A DNA stretch of 64,000 nt from Spiroplasma chrysopicola DF-1 (GCF_000400935.1 NC_021280.1:558001-622000), one strand, 5' to 3'; positions 43,483 through 56,079 are shown, counted from the stretch's first letter. Notes: generated by a model not told the origin, from the letters alone. Translations and numbers: made by a program.

Positions 43483-43905
43483 ACTATTTTCTTGCTGTTG
43501 CAAAAATGTTTCTAAAATTAATTGCGCCGCAAGACTATCTTTTTTTGTTTTTCGTTTTTGGCGTGATAAATTTGCCTCTAACATAATTTGATTTGATATT
43601 CTTGTTGTTAACCGTTCATCAACAAGATGAATGTTAGTTTCTGCATTTAACAGTGATTTTAAAATTGCTAAAAAATCATCAACCATTACAGCCCGGGGAC
43701 CAATTGTATTATTCATATTTTTTGGATATCCAACAATTAAATCAGTGACGTTTTCATTAATAATCATCTGATAAATATCATTTGCCGCTTTCTGAAAATC
43801 TTCCTCCCCAAAATAATATGTTCCCCGACCACTGGCAATCACTCCGTGACTTGATGCTAAACCAATTGTTTTAGTACCAATATCTAGTGCTAAATAAAAT
43901 GCCAT
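43474..43905 (-). CDS. ruvX: RuvX/YqgF putative Holliday junction resolvase (pre-16S rRNA nuclease)
   Basis: 143 residues, RNase H-like fold. ALDIGTKTIGLA carries the first catalytic Asp; DLIVGYPKNMNNTIGP and VDERLTTRISN follow, the last with the conserved Asp-Glu. Family members process the 16S rRNA 5' end. Start ATG 43905 overlaps the alaS stop (TAATG). The alaS-ruvX order is the one in Bacillus. Confidence 0.93.
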   Translation of the reverse strand: MAFYLALDIGTKTIGLASSHGVIASGRGTYYFGEEDFQKAANDIYQMIINENVTDLIVGYPKNMNNTIGPRAVMVDDFLAILKSLLNAETNIHLVDERLTTRISNQIMLEANLSRQKRKTKKDSLAAQLILETFLQQQENSEK

Positions 43906-46649
43906 TATTTTTCAAACACCGCCATTGGGTCAACTAAAAATTCCTCTAGAGCAGTAACATTTTTAAAGCCACATTGTGCTAAACTAGCATTACCTCCCCC
44001 ATTGCCTTCTAATAATTGACAAAGATTTTTAACAATTTTATTTGCTTGATATTGCTCAGTCAAATCGTGACTAACCCCAACAACAAGTTTTGCTTGCTTT
44101 GGATTATTGCAATCAATTAAACAAACAATAATTTTTGTAAAACGAGCTTTGTAATCATCACTTAACATTTTTAAAGCCGGGATTGATAATTCTTCAGGAG
44201 TTTGATAAATTAGGAGATTTATATCCCCAATTGTTGTCATTGGTAAAGCATGATATTTTGTCAAAACAGTTTTGATTTTTAAATCTTCAAGTTCTTTTTG
44301 TCATTGTTTAAATTGTTCTTTATAAAGAGCAGCTAAATTTTTTAAATCATTAAAACTATTTTTATTAGCAGCTAAATTATTAATTTTTTCCGCAAGGGCC
44401 ACTAATTGTTTATCATTAACTAGATTTTTTTCTTGATTGTATTTATCAAAATAACTACTTAAACTTTGGATTTCTTTTTGAAATTGGTCATTAACATAAG
44501 CCGCAATTGTCTTATGGGAAGTAATCGCATGGACACGGAATGTTCCTGCCCCTTTAGATTCAACACCAGTTACCAATAAGTCTTCAACTTCAGCAGAATT
44601 AGCGACATGCGTTCCCCCACATAATTCACAAGAGTACTGCCCAAATTTAATAATTCGGACTGTTGCATCATATTTCTCAGTGAAAAATGCTAAAGCATGA
44701 AACTCATCAAGGGCTGTTTTTAAATCAGTATAAATAACTTCACAAGGAATCTTTGCTAAAATTGCAGTTTGAACTGATTGTTCGACTAACTGTAAATCAT
44801 TTGAAGTAATTGGTTGGTTATGACTAATATCAATTCTTAACCGTTCCTCATCATTATATGACCCAATTTGCATTGCGTGGTTACCTAACACTTCTCGTAA
44901 AGCAGCGTGTAGTAAATGTGTTCCTGAATGATTTTTCCGAGTGTAAAATCTTTTATCACGGTCAATTGTCGCATTAACTAAATCATTTAATTTTACTGTT
45001 CCCGTTACTCTCACATAATGAAGATGTTGTTTATTTGGACCTTGTTGAACATTTAATACTTGAATTGTGGTGTTATCATTTGTCATTAAACCACTATCAC
45101 TAGCTTGCCCCCCCTTTTCCGCATAAAATGGGGTTTGATCAAGAATGATATAACCTTCACAATCAGTTAATTCGTCAACAACAAAGTCATTGGCAAACAT
45201 AAAAACAACTTTTGCCCCTTCAACTTCATCTTGCTCATAACCAACAAAAGTACTATCAACATCTAACGTTGTAAAAATTTCTAACTGTAATTGCATTGCT
45301 TTAACATCTTTACGATTAGTGCGTGATAATGTTCGGGCTTTATCTAGTAATTCATAAAAACCTTTAACATCAACACTAATATTGGCTTCTTTTGCCTCTT
45401 CTTCAATTAATTCAATTGGAAAGCCATAACTTTCGAACAAACGAAAAGCATGTTCTTTTGAAATCTGATGGTATTTATCTTTCAATTCATTAAATAGTTT
45501 GCTACCTTGTTCTAACGTTTTTAAGAATTTTTCTTCTTCATCAAAAATAGCTTTTTCAATAACTTCAGCTTTTGGGATTAAATAATGATAAAAATCACCC
45601 ATAATTTCAATAACAACATCAACAAGTAAATATAAAAATGCATGATTTAAACCTAATTTTTTCCCATACAAACTTGCCCGACGAATTAAACGGCGAATAA
45701 CATAGCCACGATCTTTATTACCAGGAAAAGCCCCATCAGCAATCGCAAAAGTAACGGCACGAATATGGTCGGCAATAACTTTAAAAGCAGTATTAATTTT
45801 AGTTTGTTCATCTTTAGAAACAAAAAAGTTATTAATATCATATTGATAACGGTGGTTTAATAATTCTTCAACCTTATTAATAAGGGGCATAAATAAATCA
45901 GTTTCAAAATTAGTTGGTGTTTCTTGCACAATTGAGACAATTCGTTCTAATCCAGCCCCCGTATCAATATTTTTACGTGGTAATTCACTATATTCACCAA
46001 AGCCATTATTATTAAACTGAGAAAAAACAATATTTCAAACTTCTAAATAACGATCATTTTCAATATCTTCTTGTAATAATTTAATTCCTAAGTTTAATGG
46101 GTCATATTTTTCGCCACGATCATAAAAAATTTCTGTATTTGGCCCACATGGTCCAGCTCCGATTTCTCAAAAGTTAGTGTCTTTATCTCCTAAAATTATT
46201 TTTTCATCTGGAATCCCAATTGTATTATGTCAAATATCGTATGCTTCTTTATCTTCTTTATAAACTGTAATATATAGTTTTTCAGGATCAAATCCAATTC
46301 ATTCTTTACTTGTTAAAAATTCTCATGCAAAAGCAATTGCTTCAGATTTGAAATAATCCCCAATTGAAAAATTTCCTAACATTTCAAATAAAGTATGATG
46401 GCGAGCAGTATAGCCAACATTTTCAATATCATTTGTTCGAATTGATTTTTGTGAATTAACTAAGCGCGGTGCTGGAGGGGTTTTGCGACCATCAAAATAT
46501 GGTTTTAAAGTTGCGACACCAGAATTAATTCATAATAATGAATCATCATCAATTGGAATTAATGAACATGGTGCTAATTCAAAATGGTTTTTACTTTTAA
46601 AAAATTCGATTCACATAGCCCGAATTTGATTTGATGTTATTTTTTTCAT
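43905..46649 (-). CDS. alaS: Alanyl-tRNA synthetase
   Basis: 914 residues, full length for bacterial AlaS. Catalytic core: [64 protein letters not shown]; then the tRNA-binding helices, the editing domain with [15 protein letters not shown] (HxxxH) and CELCGGTHV (CxxxH) as zinc ligands, and the C-Ala domain with [13 protein letters not shown]. Start ATG 46649. A TATAAT hexamer at 46692-46697 on the minus strand is a likely -10; no T-box leader is present. Confidence 0.97.
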
Positions 46650-46748
46650 ATAGAGCCCTTTCTTTGTTTATTAAATAAAATAATCATAAGAATTATAGCA
46701 TAATCAGTCCTGAAAAAAAGGGTTAATTTTGTTATATCACCCGAACTT

Positions 46749-46780
46749 AAAAAAAAAAAAAAAACTGTTTGACAGTTTTT
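46749..46780 (-). terminator. Terminator after the 46779 membrane protein gene
   Basis: Stem AAAAACTGT / ACAGTTTTT with loop TTG (46760-46780), overlapping the stop codon; a 16-A run on the plus strand (46749-46764) gives the T tract on the minus strand. Confidence 0.9.
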
Positions 46781-47999
46781 AACGGTGACCACGGACAAGT
46801 AATAAAAATGATATCACCAAAATTAATGAAAAGATAAAAGTTGTAATAATTGAAATATATGCTGGGTATTCAAAGTATTTTTGGAAGGCAATAATTAATA
46901 CTAACTGTCAAACAACTCCAATAATTAATCATACTAGCATTTGAATAAACATTAATAAATTATACGAAAAACGACGTAAATTCTTTAATCGATATAGCAT
47001 AAAATACAATGGTAAAAAACTGGCAAAAATTAAGACTAACGCAATTCCAATAATAACATAGTTTGCTGTTTGAAAGCCATTTAAAGGAATAAACGTTGGG
47101 AAAACCATTACGGCAATAAAGCCAAAGAACAATAAAATCATCCCAATGTTGCTTCCTAAGCGTGTTCGTAATTCTCGTTTTGAAGTAATATTAACAAAGC
47201 CTAATCATTGTCCAAAACTACTTGCTCCACCATAAGATAATGTTTGCGGCGTAACTACACGTACCGCTTGGTTTATAATTAAACTAACAAGGTAAATTAC
47301 AAAAAAGATTGGTGTTAAAAAGATTAAAATTAACATTCCTACCTGTAAAACAGCGGCCTGATTACTAAAAAAATGATTTAATCCAAATTGATTAATAACC
47401 AGTCCAACAATTGAGAAAATTGTTGGGTGAAAAGTTGTTCCATTGGCAAAAGTAACAACCCCAGCATCAGTAGGTAAATTATATCATGCTAATTTTTGAC
47501 TATTACTAAAAGCGGAATTATCCTGAATTGCTATTAAAAATAATCCTAAAAATAATAAGAAGAAGGTAATAATACCAGTGATCCTTTTACCTAATAATGT
47601 TATCTTAATTAGTCGTTCATTTTTTCATTTTGCTTGATTATTAATAATTGATAATGTGATAACAAAAATTGCTAATCCACCACCAATTAACGTAAAAATT
47701 GGTAAAAAAATGTATAATAACAATGATCAAAATTTAAATAAACCTAAACCTGGTAAACTAAAAATCCCTTCAAATGATGAATATGATAATAAAAAATTAA
47801 GTAATGAATATGCACTATTATTGTTAATATCTGCTAACGGATTATTTGCTAATCCTGGAATACTCAAGGCAGTAATGGCAGCGGCTTTAATATCACCAAC
47901 TTGACCATTTAAAACAGGAATAAAGACAACTGCTAACAAAATTGTTAACAATGTTACTGCTCAAACAGTACTAAATTTAATTCACGTTTTTATAGACAT
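46779..47999 (-). CDS. Multi-spanning membrane protein, function unknown
   Basis: 406 residues with about nine hydrophobic segments spread along the whole length; the N-terminal one (WIKFSTVWAVTLLTILLAVV) could pass as a signal anchor. Loops contain no recognisable motif, although SYGGASSFGQWLGF and RELRTRLGSNIG lie in one cytoplasmic-type stretch. Start ATG 47999 has GGAGGAAGTT upstream. Flanked by terminator and repeats, so a single-gene transcript. No family recognised. Confidence 0.75.
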
Positions 48000-48069
48000 A
48001 ACTTCCTCCAAAAATCTATTTTTAAAGTTCCACTGTTTATTATAACAACTTTTTAAAGAATATTAATTA

Positions 48070-48190
48070 AAACTACATTAAAATAATATCACATTTTATT
48101 GATAAAAAACTACATTAAAATAATATCACATTTTATTGATAAAAAACTACATTAAAATAATATCACATTTTATTGATAAAAAACTACATT
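48070..48190. repeat. 37-bp tandem repeats ending in the relA stop codon
   Basis: The unit AACTACATT...GATAAAA recurs at exact 37-base steps (copies begin about 48071, 48108, 48145 and a partial one at 48182). Each contains the small inverted repeat TAAAAT...ATTTTA. There are no spacers. The last partial copy contains the relA stop codon (48184-48186). Confidence 0.92.
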
Positions 48191-50433
48191 AAAATTCTTT
48201 CAACAGTTTTAATATCTGGGATTGATAATAATGAAGAACGAATTTGACGTAAGCGATCAACATTAGCAACTTTAATAATTAATTTAATTGAAATTGTCAT
48301 TAAATCACTACTTGTATTTGCATTAATCATCTGAATTGAAGCATTTAAATGACTCAATACTTTAGTAATATCAGCTAGCAAGGCTGGGCGATCAATTGCT
48401 TCAATTCGGATTCCACAATCATATTGTTTATTTTTACAAACAAGTTCATTTCAAATAACATCAACCTGGCGTTCTTGTTTATCTTCACTCTGAATATTAT
48501 GGCATTCTTTTAGGTGCACTTTAATTCCTTCTGACTTAGAAACATAACCAACGATATCTTCATAAGGAATTGGTAAACAACATTGTGAAATAATAACTTT
48601 AATACTTGTAATTCCTTGGACAATAATGTCATCTTTTAATTGCGCTTTTTTATATTTTTTATCTTGTAACTTTTTCAAAATCTTTTGATTTTGATTTGTA
48701 TCGGGATCATAATAAATTAAATTAACCGCTTCTTCAATTGTATATTCATCATTGGCTACATCTAATAAGAAATCTTCAATATTTGTATAATCAATTTCGC
48801 GTAGCCGTTCCAATTGTGTTTCAGCATCAACTAATTTATATTTTAAATCTTTTTTACCAATATATTCTTCAATCTGGGCTTTGGCGGTTTTAATTTTTTC
48901 CAAGTTTTGCGTTTTTAAATCCCCACTTGTTTCAACTAATTCTTTTTTTAAATATTTCCGAATTTTTTGAACAGCCGATGAAGTTTTGGCAATTACTAAT
49001 CATGAATGATTTGGTTTTTGGGTCACTGATGTCTTAATATCAACAACATCTCCCGATTTTAAGACTGTTGCAATTGGTGAAAATAGACCATTAATTTTGG
49101 CCCCAATTGTTTTTTCCCCAATTTCGGAGTGGATTTTATAGGCAAAATCTAACACAGTTGATCCAAATGGCAATGTCACAACTTTTCCGTTTGGAGTTAA
49201 AACATAAACCAATGAAGCAAAAATATCATTTTGAATAATTTCTTCCAGCACTTGGTCAGGCTTATAAACTTCTTGCTGAATTTCATCTCGTTCATGGGCT
49301 GTTAAATTCTCAAGATCTAAAATTCGTTTAAAAATATCAAGACGATCATCAATGTCTTTTTGTTTTTTCTGGACATCATAATTTTCTCCTTCTTTATAAC
49401 GTCAGTGCGCAGCTACCCCTTGTTCAGCAATTTCATCCATTTCTTCTGTCCTAATTTGAACTTCAAAAATTGAACCATCTTCAGCGGCAATTGTGGTATG
49501 CAAAGATTGATATAAATTATGTTTCGGAGTCGCAATATAGTCTTTAAAACGGTTATTTAATGGTGTATATTGTTGATGAACAAAACCCAATACTTTATAA
49601 CAGTCATCAACTGAATTAGTAATAATTCGCACAGCTAAGATATCATGAATATCATCAAAATTTTTTCCAAACTGATTCATTTTTCGATGAATTGAGTAAA
49701 TTGATTTACTACGGCCATAAATCTTGACATCCATTTTTTTCTGATTAATTAAAATATCTTTTAATTCCTCAATTTTTTTATTAATTGTATTTTCGCGTTC
49801 TTTATTACTTGTTTCTAATAAAGTAATAATTTTATTATATTCTTGAGGGTTTAAAATTTTAAATGATAAATCCTCAATTTCTGATTTTACTGCTTTCATC
49901 CCTAATCGATGGGCAATCGCTGAATAAATTTCTAAACTTTCTTTGGCAATAATTTGTTGGCGTTCAGGAGATAAAAAATTAATTGTTCGTAAATTATGTA
50001 AACGATCAGCTAATTTAATAATAATTACCCGAATATCTTTTGACATTGATAAATAAAGTTTTCGTAAATATTGGGCCTTAATTTGGGTACGATTTTCTTT
50101 GGCAAAATAACTAACTTTTGTTACTGCCTCAACTAAATTAGTGATTTCAAGACCAAAAAGTTTTTGCATTTCATCATAAGTCGCTGGAGTATCTTCAAAG
50201 ACATCATGTAATAATCCGGCAATTAAAGTTTTTGGCCCCATTTTTCATTGGGCCAAAAAAAAGGTTGTTCATAATGGGTGAATAATATAAGGTGCCCCAC
50301 TTTTGCGAATTTGGCCGCGATGTTTTTCTTCGGCAAATTCGTAAGCTTTTACAATTTCATTTAAACTCTTTTCATCTTTAATATAGAGTTTAATTTGTGT
50401 TAAGACATCTTCAAATTTTATATTCTGATCCAC
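48184..50433 (-). CDS. relA: Bifunctional (p)ppGpp synthetase/hydrolase RelA/SpoT (Rsh)
   Basis: 749 residues. Order: HD hydrolase domain (KHRGQIRKSGAPYIIHP, LLHDVFEDT, DRLHNLRT), synthetase domain (GRSKSIYSIHRKM, DIHDILAVRII, DYIATPKHNLYQSLHTT, FEVQIRTEEMDEIAEQGVAAHW), TGS (VYVLTPNGKVVTLPFGSTVLDFAY), a conserved-Cys region (ISQCCLPIPYEDIVGYVSKSEG) and a C-terminal ACT domain. Both catalytic halves look intact. Start GTG 50433 follows GAGGTG at six bases. The stop lies in a tandem repeat. Confidence 0.96.
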
Positions 50434-50491
50434 TATAAACACCTCTTTTACTTACATAATAATAGCGTTTATAATTATATACTTATTTAGG

Positions 50492-51007
50492 TTAATATTC
50501 AACTAATGATATTGTTGAATATTTTAATAGGCCTGGGTCTTTTGGCAAGGAAGTTAAATTAATTAAAAATCCTAAACCAACAACCGTTGCGCCTTGTTCT
50601 TCAACTAAGTCACAAATTGCTTTAACAGTACCTCCGGTTGCAAGAACATCATCAATAATTAAAACACGATCATTTGGTTTGATTGCATCAAGATGCATTT
50701 CTAGCATATTTTCCCCATATTCTAAACTATAGTTTTTTCGAACAACAGTGCGGGGTAATTTTCCTGGCTTGCGAACAGGAACAAAACCAACTTTACTATT
50801 AAAACTAACAGCAGGTCCAAAAAGAAAGCCACGTGCTTCGGGAGACAAAATAACTGTTGGTTTTAATTGCTTTACAAGCTGACTAAATTCCTCAATTACA
50901 TAGTGAAAAGCTTCCACATCATTTAACAATGGCGTAATATCTTTAAAACTAATGCCAGGTGTAGGAAAATCAGGAACATTGACAATATATTTTTTTAAAT
51001 CAATCAT
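50492..51007 (-). CDS. apt: Adenine phosphoribosyltransferase
   Basis: Salvages adenine to AMP with PRPP. 171 residues, typical. PDFPTPGISFKDITPLL, SPEARGFLFGP and the PRPP loop VLIIDDVLATGGT are all present. An in-frame ATG at 51028 is passed over because AAGGAGAG lies between it and the ATG at 51007 (MIDLKKY). The secDF stop falls inside this ribosome site region, so they are one operon; mtnN elsewhere in the window supplies adenine. Confidence 0.95.
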   Translation of the reverse strand: MIDLKKYIVNVPDFPTPGISFKDITPLLNDVEAFHYVIEEFSQLVKQLKPTVILSPEARGFLFGPAVSFNSKVGFVPVRKPGKLPRTVVRKNYSLEYGENMLEMHLDAIKPNDRVLIIDDVLATGGTVKAICDLVEEQGATVVGLGFLINLTSLPKDPGLLKYSTISLVEY

Positions 51008-51020
51008 TTTGATGCTCTCC

Positions 51021-54000
51021 TTAATCATTTATGCCTTTAACAATTTGTTCATCAATTTCAACTCGTTTTGAATCTAGGTAATTTTTTACCCGAATTTTAT
51101 TTAAGGCACGATATTTTTCTAATGATACTCAAATTGGAATTCCAATTAACAATGTTGCAAACATTCCAAAGAAAATTCCTAAGAAAATTACTAAGTTAAA
51201 GCCAAATAAACTTCCTGAAAAGGCCGCTAATACTAATAATAATGATCCTAAAATAATTAATAAAGTTAAACAATGTTTAAACATTTGTTTAATTGTAATA
51301 TTAGCAATTTTTTGTAAAAAATTGTTTGATAAATCATATTGATGGAACTCTTTATTAATTGCTTTTATTTCTTTTTTATTTTTCTTTTTAATTTCAACAG
51401 CTTGCGCTTTAATTGCTTTTATTTCAACTTTAAAAGTGTGTTTAAATTCACTATATTTCAATTCAGGATTTGCTAAACGTAATGCTTTAATTTCATCTTT
51501 CACATACTGTTTTGGTGAATTACGTATTTTTTTAACTGTGTTATGATGTTTTGACATATAATTAAAGAATTTTTCATATTCAACATTATTAACTGTTCGT
51601 TTATTTTGTTTTGCTCGAGCCATAATAATTGTCCCGATTGCCATTGCAAAACCAAAAATAGCAATGAAGGCGATCAACATTTCAAAAGTAATTAAAATTT
51701 GGAAAATAATCGCAATTGAAACTGTAATTGCTAAAGCAAATAAACTTCCTAAAACAATTCCAACAAACTGTGCTCAATCTAAACGGAATAACGTATAAAC
51801 AAAAATACATAAGATTCCAATTGCAAAACTAATTACCGTAATAATTAACGCTTTTACTTCCATAATTGGATTAGTTTGATACATGTTAATCCCATTATCT
51901 TCCGCTGACGCTCCATAATATGAGGCAATTGAAGCCAATAATGCCCGCGCATAATTAGAACCAGTAATATTTGTGCTTACAACTAAAACTTTTGTACCAT
52001 TTAAGCGTTTAATTGTATATAAATTATAAGTAAATTTTGTTTTTATTTTATGTTCGCTGATAATGTTATTAAGATGTTTAGCTAAGTCTGTCTTCGCTTG
52101 TTCTTCATTATTATGGTCTTGCCAATATTCGCTTCCAATTGTAATTTCTGTTCCTTTTTTAATTGAACTATCAAAATTAGCAACACCTGTTAAACCAATA
52201 ATAATTGCGGCAAGTACTAAAATTAAGCCAATAATTGGTGTTCATTTTGAAAAGTGATAAAAGCGATCTTTTAGTTTTATTGCGTCTTTGGCTTTTTTAC
52301 GACTATCAATAATTGGTGTATCTGTGCTATCATCGCCAAGATTTTCCGGTGTTCCAACATCAACTACTGTTGCTGTTGCTGTTGCTAATAATTTATCATC
52401 GCTATGATTAGCATGCCCTGTTTTTTTGTTTTTTGAAATTAATTTCTTAAATGCATATTGGGGAATATCTAATCACTTAAATTTTTCTTGTCAACGTAAT
52501 TTAATAACAATTCAGTATAATAACCGGGCCACAGCAAAGACCATTACAACTGCAATAATTAGATTAACTAATAAAATTGTTGCAAATGATTTAATATTGT
52601 TTGTTCCAACTCAGAATAATGATAATCCTAAAATAATTAAAACGACAACCGCATCAACAAATAAGGCAATTGTTTGTTTATTAGCAATTTTAACAGCTGG
52701 CTCATAGGGAACCCCATTTTCATAACGCTCGCGCTTATAACGAGAATAAAATAGGAGATTTCCTTCTAACCCAATACCAAAGGCAATAATTAAGGCTGAA
52801 ATACTTTCAGGAGAAATTTGAACTCCTAGTAATGATGAAAAATATAACGTTAAGATAATGGTAAAGGCTAGGGTCAAAACACCAATAAAGCCAAATAAAC
52901 GATAGTAAACTATTAAATAAACAAAGATTGCTAGTGTTAAAACAGCAAGAATTACCATTGAAGCAATAAAGATCGGTTGTGTTACAACTGGATCAATTTC
53001 ACGGTATCCCGAAATTAAAAAGGCATAACCACTTAAACCACCATTAATTAAATTACTAATTTGTTTTGCTTCTGTCGCAGTTGTTGTCTGAATTGTATTT
53101 GAGTTAGCCCCTGCACCAACCCCTTTAACAATTGAATCTCAGTTAATTAAATATTTTTTATATTTATCTGTTAATTTTGTTGAATAATCAATAATTTGTT
53201 TTAATTTGGGACGAATTGGATCAATATAAATATTTGAAATTGCTGTTTTATCGTTGGGATCAATAATTAAATCATTTTGTTTCACATCAACGAAAGCAAA
53301 TTTTTCACTCTTCATAACTTCAACTAAATTTGCCCCAAATAACGAAGTTGTTAACAAATTATCGCGTTTTGTCATTGATGTTCCAGCATCATAATATTCA
53401 AAATTAAAAATTCGATAAACATCGTTATTTGAAGATAAATTTAACTGATTAAAAGCAGTACGAATAATTTCAATATTATCACTATCACGACGTAAATCAT
53501 CGATAAATTGGCCAATATCTGTTCAAATATATAATGGTTGAGCACTACCTTCTTCTGGTGTTAATGAATTAATAATTTCATTTCACTTAACTTGGTCTTT
53601 GATTTGCAAAGTAATAACGGGATTACGAGTTTGGTCAACTCCTGTTGTTGAACCAGAAATAACATCACTTAATGGTGTTCTTTCATTATCTTTAACCAAT
53701 AAATCTGTTCCTTTACTATCAGTTAAATAAATTGCTCCTAACCGTTGAATATTATTAATTAAATCATTAAAATTAGTAAAATTATTTTTACCAATCATGA
53801 CTTCAACACTATGTTTTCCTAATGTTTGTAAATATAAATTAGAATTGTTTAAAGGGTCTAACTTTGCTTTTAATAATTCTAACCCTTTTTCACTATCCCC
53901 ATTTGGAGTATTAGGATCAGGATTAGTTACTGAATGATCATAGACATCAACTTGAACTTGGTAGCCACCAGAATAAGCTATTCCTGTTTGATACTTATAA

Positions 54001-54146
54001 CGGAAATTATCGGCTGAAAAAAAAGCACCAACAATAATAGCAATAACAAATAAAACTAAAATTGAAATTCGGGCAATTAATTTATTAATTTTTTTCTTAT
54101 CAGTTGAGTTTTTCTTAGTTTTTTTTGTACGTTCTACCTGTTGCAC
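51021..54146 (-). CDS. secDF: Fused protein-export membrane protein SecDF
   Basis: 1041 residues. SecD half: first membrane segment at about 30-50, large extracellular P1 region, then the cluster around VTQPIFIASMVILAVL with ISPESISALIIAFGIGLEGNLLFYSR (SecD signature, usually G..VDA.I...R.KE). SecF half: WTPIIGLILVLAAI, then membrane segments and a Lys-rich cytoplasmic loop of about 105 residues between the last groups (AKQNKRTV... to ...FLQKIANI), far longer than usual. Start GTG 54146 with only a weak ribosome site. Many TGA Trp codons. Confidence 0.92.
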
Positions 54147-54210
54147 TATTTTAACACCACAATTCTTTCTTTTTTGATTTTGCTATTTATATTGTACACT
54201 ATAATTAAAA

Positions 54211-54501
54211 TTATTTCTTAAACATATCTTCAAATTCTTCTAAAGAAATATTTTTTTCCATCACTTTTTGGTTATTCATAAATTCAATAATCCGGTTAAT
54301 TTTGATATTAAAAATATAAAATGCGCCTTCACTAACATCAATAATTTTTCGATCAGGTAATATTACTTGTAATAAATAATTAGTTACATCAAGCTCGCTA
54401 ATATTTGAATTAATTAGTTTTAGTTCAATTGTTTTTAAACTAATCATTTTTTGCAAATACTTACTAAGTTGACGATCATTAAGTTGTTTATTTTCTTCCA
54501 T
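54211..54501 (-). CDS. ComN-like post-transcriptional regulator
   Basis: 96 residues, helical. NDRQLSKYLQKMISLKTIELK, then LDVTNYL and a DISLEEFEDMF-type ending fit the small ComN (YrzD) family of Bacillus (about 98 residues), whose gene lies just before secDF there as here. The call rests on length, composition and synteny rather than strong sequence identity. Start ATG 54501. Stop 64 bases before secDF. Confidence 0.55.
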   Translation of the reverse strand: MEENKQLNDRQLSKYLQKMISLKTIELKLINSNISELDVTNYLLQVILPDRKIIDVSEGAFYIFNIKINRIIEFMNNQKVMEKNISLEEFEDMFKK

Positions 54502-54554
54502 ATAATCACCTTTTATTATTTCATTTTATATTATAAACTAACTTCTTTTAAAAA

Positions 54555-55523
54555 TTAACTATTTTCGAATTTTTTAAAATTTATTTTTTGTAAAAATTCC
54601 TGCCCTTTTGTGGTTATTACGCGGCCACGGTTTGTTTTTTGTAAAAACCCTAGTTTTAATAATAGCGGTTCAACACTATTAGTAATATTTAAAACTGGCT
54701 CATTTAAAACTTGGGCGATCAGTTCAATCCCAGTTGGCTTATTACTAAAAGTATTGTTAATAATCCATAAATAATTAATTTCTAATTTACTAATCCCCCC
54801 AAGATAAATTTGTAAATTTTTAAAAACAACTTTAATCAAAGCAATTGTGATTATTTTACTGCCTGTTGTTAAGGCATAATCATAAATTCTTTTGAACAAA
54901 TTAATTGCAATGCGGGGATTAAACCGGCTATGTTGCGCAATAAAATATGCTTCTGGCATACCTAATCTAATTGCTTGTTGTGCGGCACAATTAAAAATTA
55001 TTTGTTGCAAATCAGACAAATTATAATTGCTCATTGTCAAATTAATTGGAAAACGTTGAATTAAAGGGTGTGACAAATGATAAAGATTTGTTGTTGCCCC
55101 TATTAAGGTAAACTTTGGTAAAGTAATATTAATATTTTTACTATTATAATCTTTGCCAATAATTAAATTTAAAGTATTATCTTCCAAGACAGGATATAAT
55201 AATTCACTTACTTCTTTACTTATCGCATGAATTTCATCAATAAAAACAACCTCAAAATCTTTTAATAGGGTTAAAACACAAATTAAATCACTGGGTTTTT
55301 GGAGGTTTGGACCATGTAAAATATGGGTTTTCGTTTTTAACACCACTCCTATTAAATAAGCTAAACTAGTTTTGCCAACACCAGCTGGGCCAGAAAGCAA
55401 AATATGATCAATGGCGCGGTTTTCTAATTGACTAGCAGTAATCGTAATTTTTAAATTATTTTTAAGATCTTCTTGCCCGATATATTCCTCTCAAGAGGTT
55501 GGACGAAAACTAACTTTGCCCAT
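54555..55523 (-). CDS. ruvB: Holliday junction branch-migration ATPase RuvB
   Basis: 322 residues (family about 330). RPTSWEEYIGQ, Walker A GPAGVGKTSLA, Walker B VVFIDEIHA, sensor GATTNLYHLSHPLIQRF, and the C-terminal winged helix with GFLQKTNRGRV. The AAA+ motor that drives branch migration with RuvA. Divergent at several places (for example PNLQKPSDL for the usual GPALEKPGDL). Start ATG 55523 overlaps ruvA by 14 bases. Confidence 0.95.
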
Positions 55524-56079
55524 TATTCACACTAATTTGTTTTAACACAGCAGCTAAATATTGTTCCAAATTATTCTGTTCAGGAACTAAATTTAGTGCA
55601 CGATAAATTGCTGGTAAAGAATAACCTAGTTTTTTTAAGCAATCAATTATACTATTTTGAAGATTATTATAATTTTTACGAAAATAAATCTTTTGTAATG
55701 TTGTCATAATTAGCCGAGCACTATGATTTTTTAACCCTTTTAATTGGCATAATTCCTCAATCGTTCCTTTTTTGATAATTCCTAAAAGTTGCTCAACACT
55801 TAATTGTTGTAAAACTAAACAAGCTGTTTTGACCCCAATTGAAGGAATCATTAATAAATCTAAAAATAGTTTTCGAGTCTCTAAAGTTAAAAATCCATAT
55901 CATTGGTAATTAACATAATCATTATTAACTAATGTTGTGTAAAATTGATAAGATTTATCCTTTGCAATTTTAAGGGGTTTATAAGTAATAATCATAATTT
56001 CATAACCTTGATTATTAACATCTAGCCATACTTTTTGGTTAGAAACATTTTGGACAATTCCTGTTAAATAATTAAACAT
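55510..56079 (-). CDS. ruvA: Holliday junction DNA-binding subunit RuvA
   Basis: 189 residues. An N-terminal OB fold (MFNYLTGIVQNV, GYEIMI), two helix-hairpin-helix regions (LLMIPSIGVKTACLVL and CQLKGLKNHSARLI) and domain III (DCLKKLGYSLPAIYRAL). RuvA binds the four-way junction and loads RuvB. Start ATG 56079 after AAGGAGT. No ruvC is present; RuvX is at 43474. Confidence 0.93.

Noticed and set aside
46650-46760. T-box leader upstream of alaS
   Set aside because: No T-box core sequence and too little space between the upstream terminator and the start codon.
48070-48190. Repeats considered as a CRISPR array
   Set aside because: Units are directly adjacent at 37-base steps without spacers and no cas gene lies nearby.
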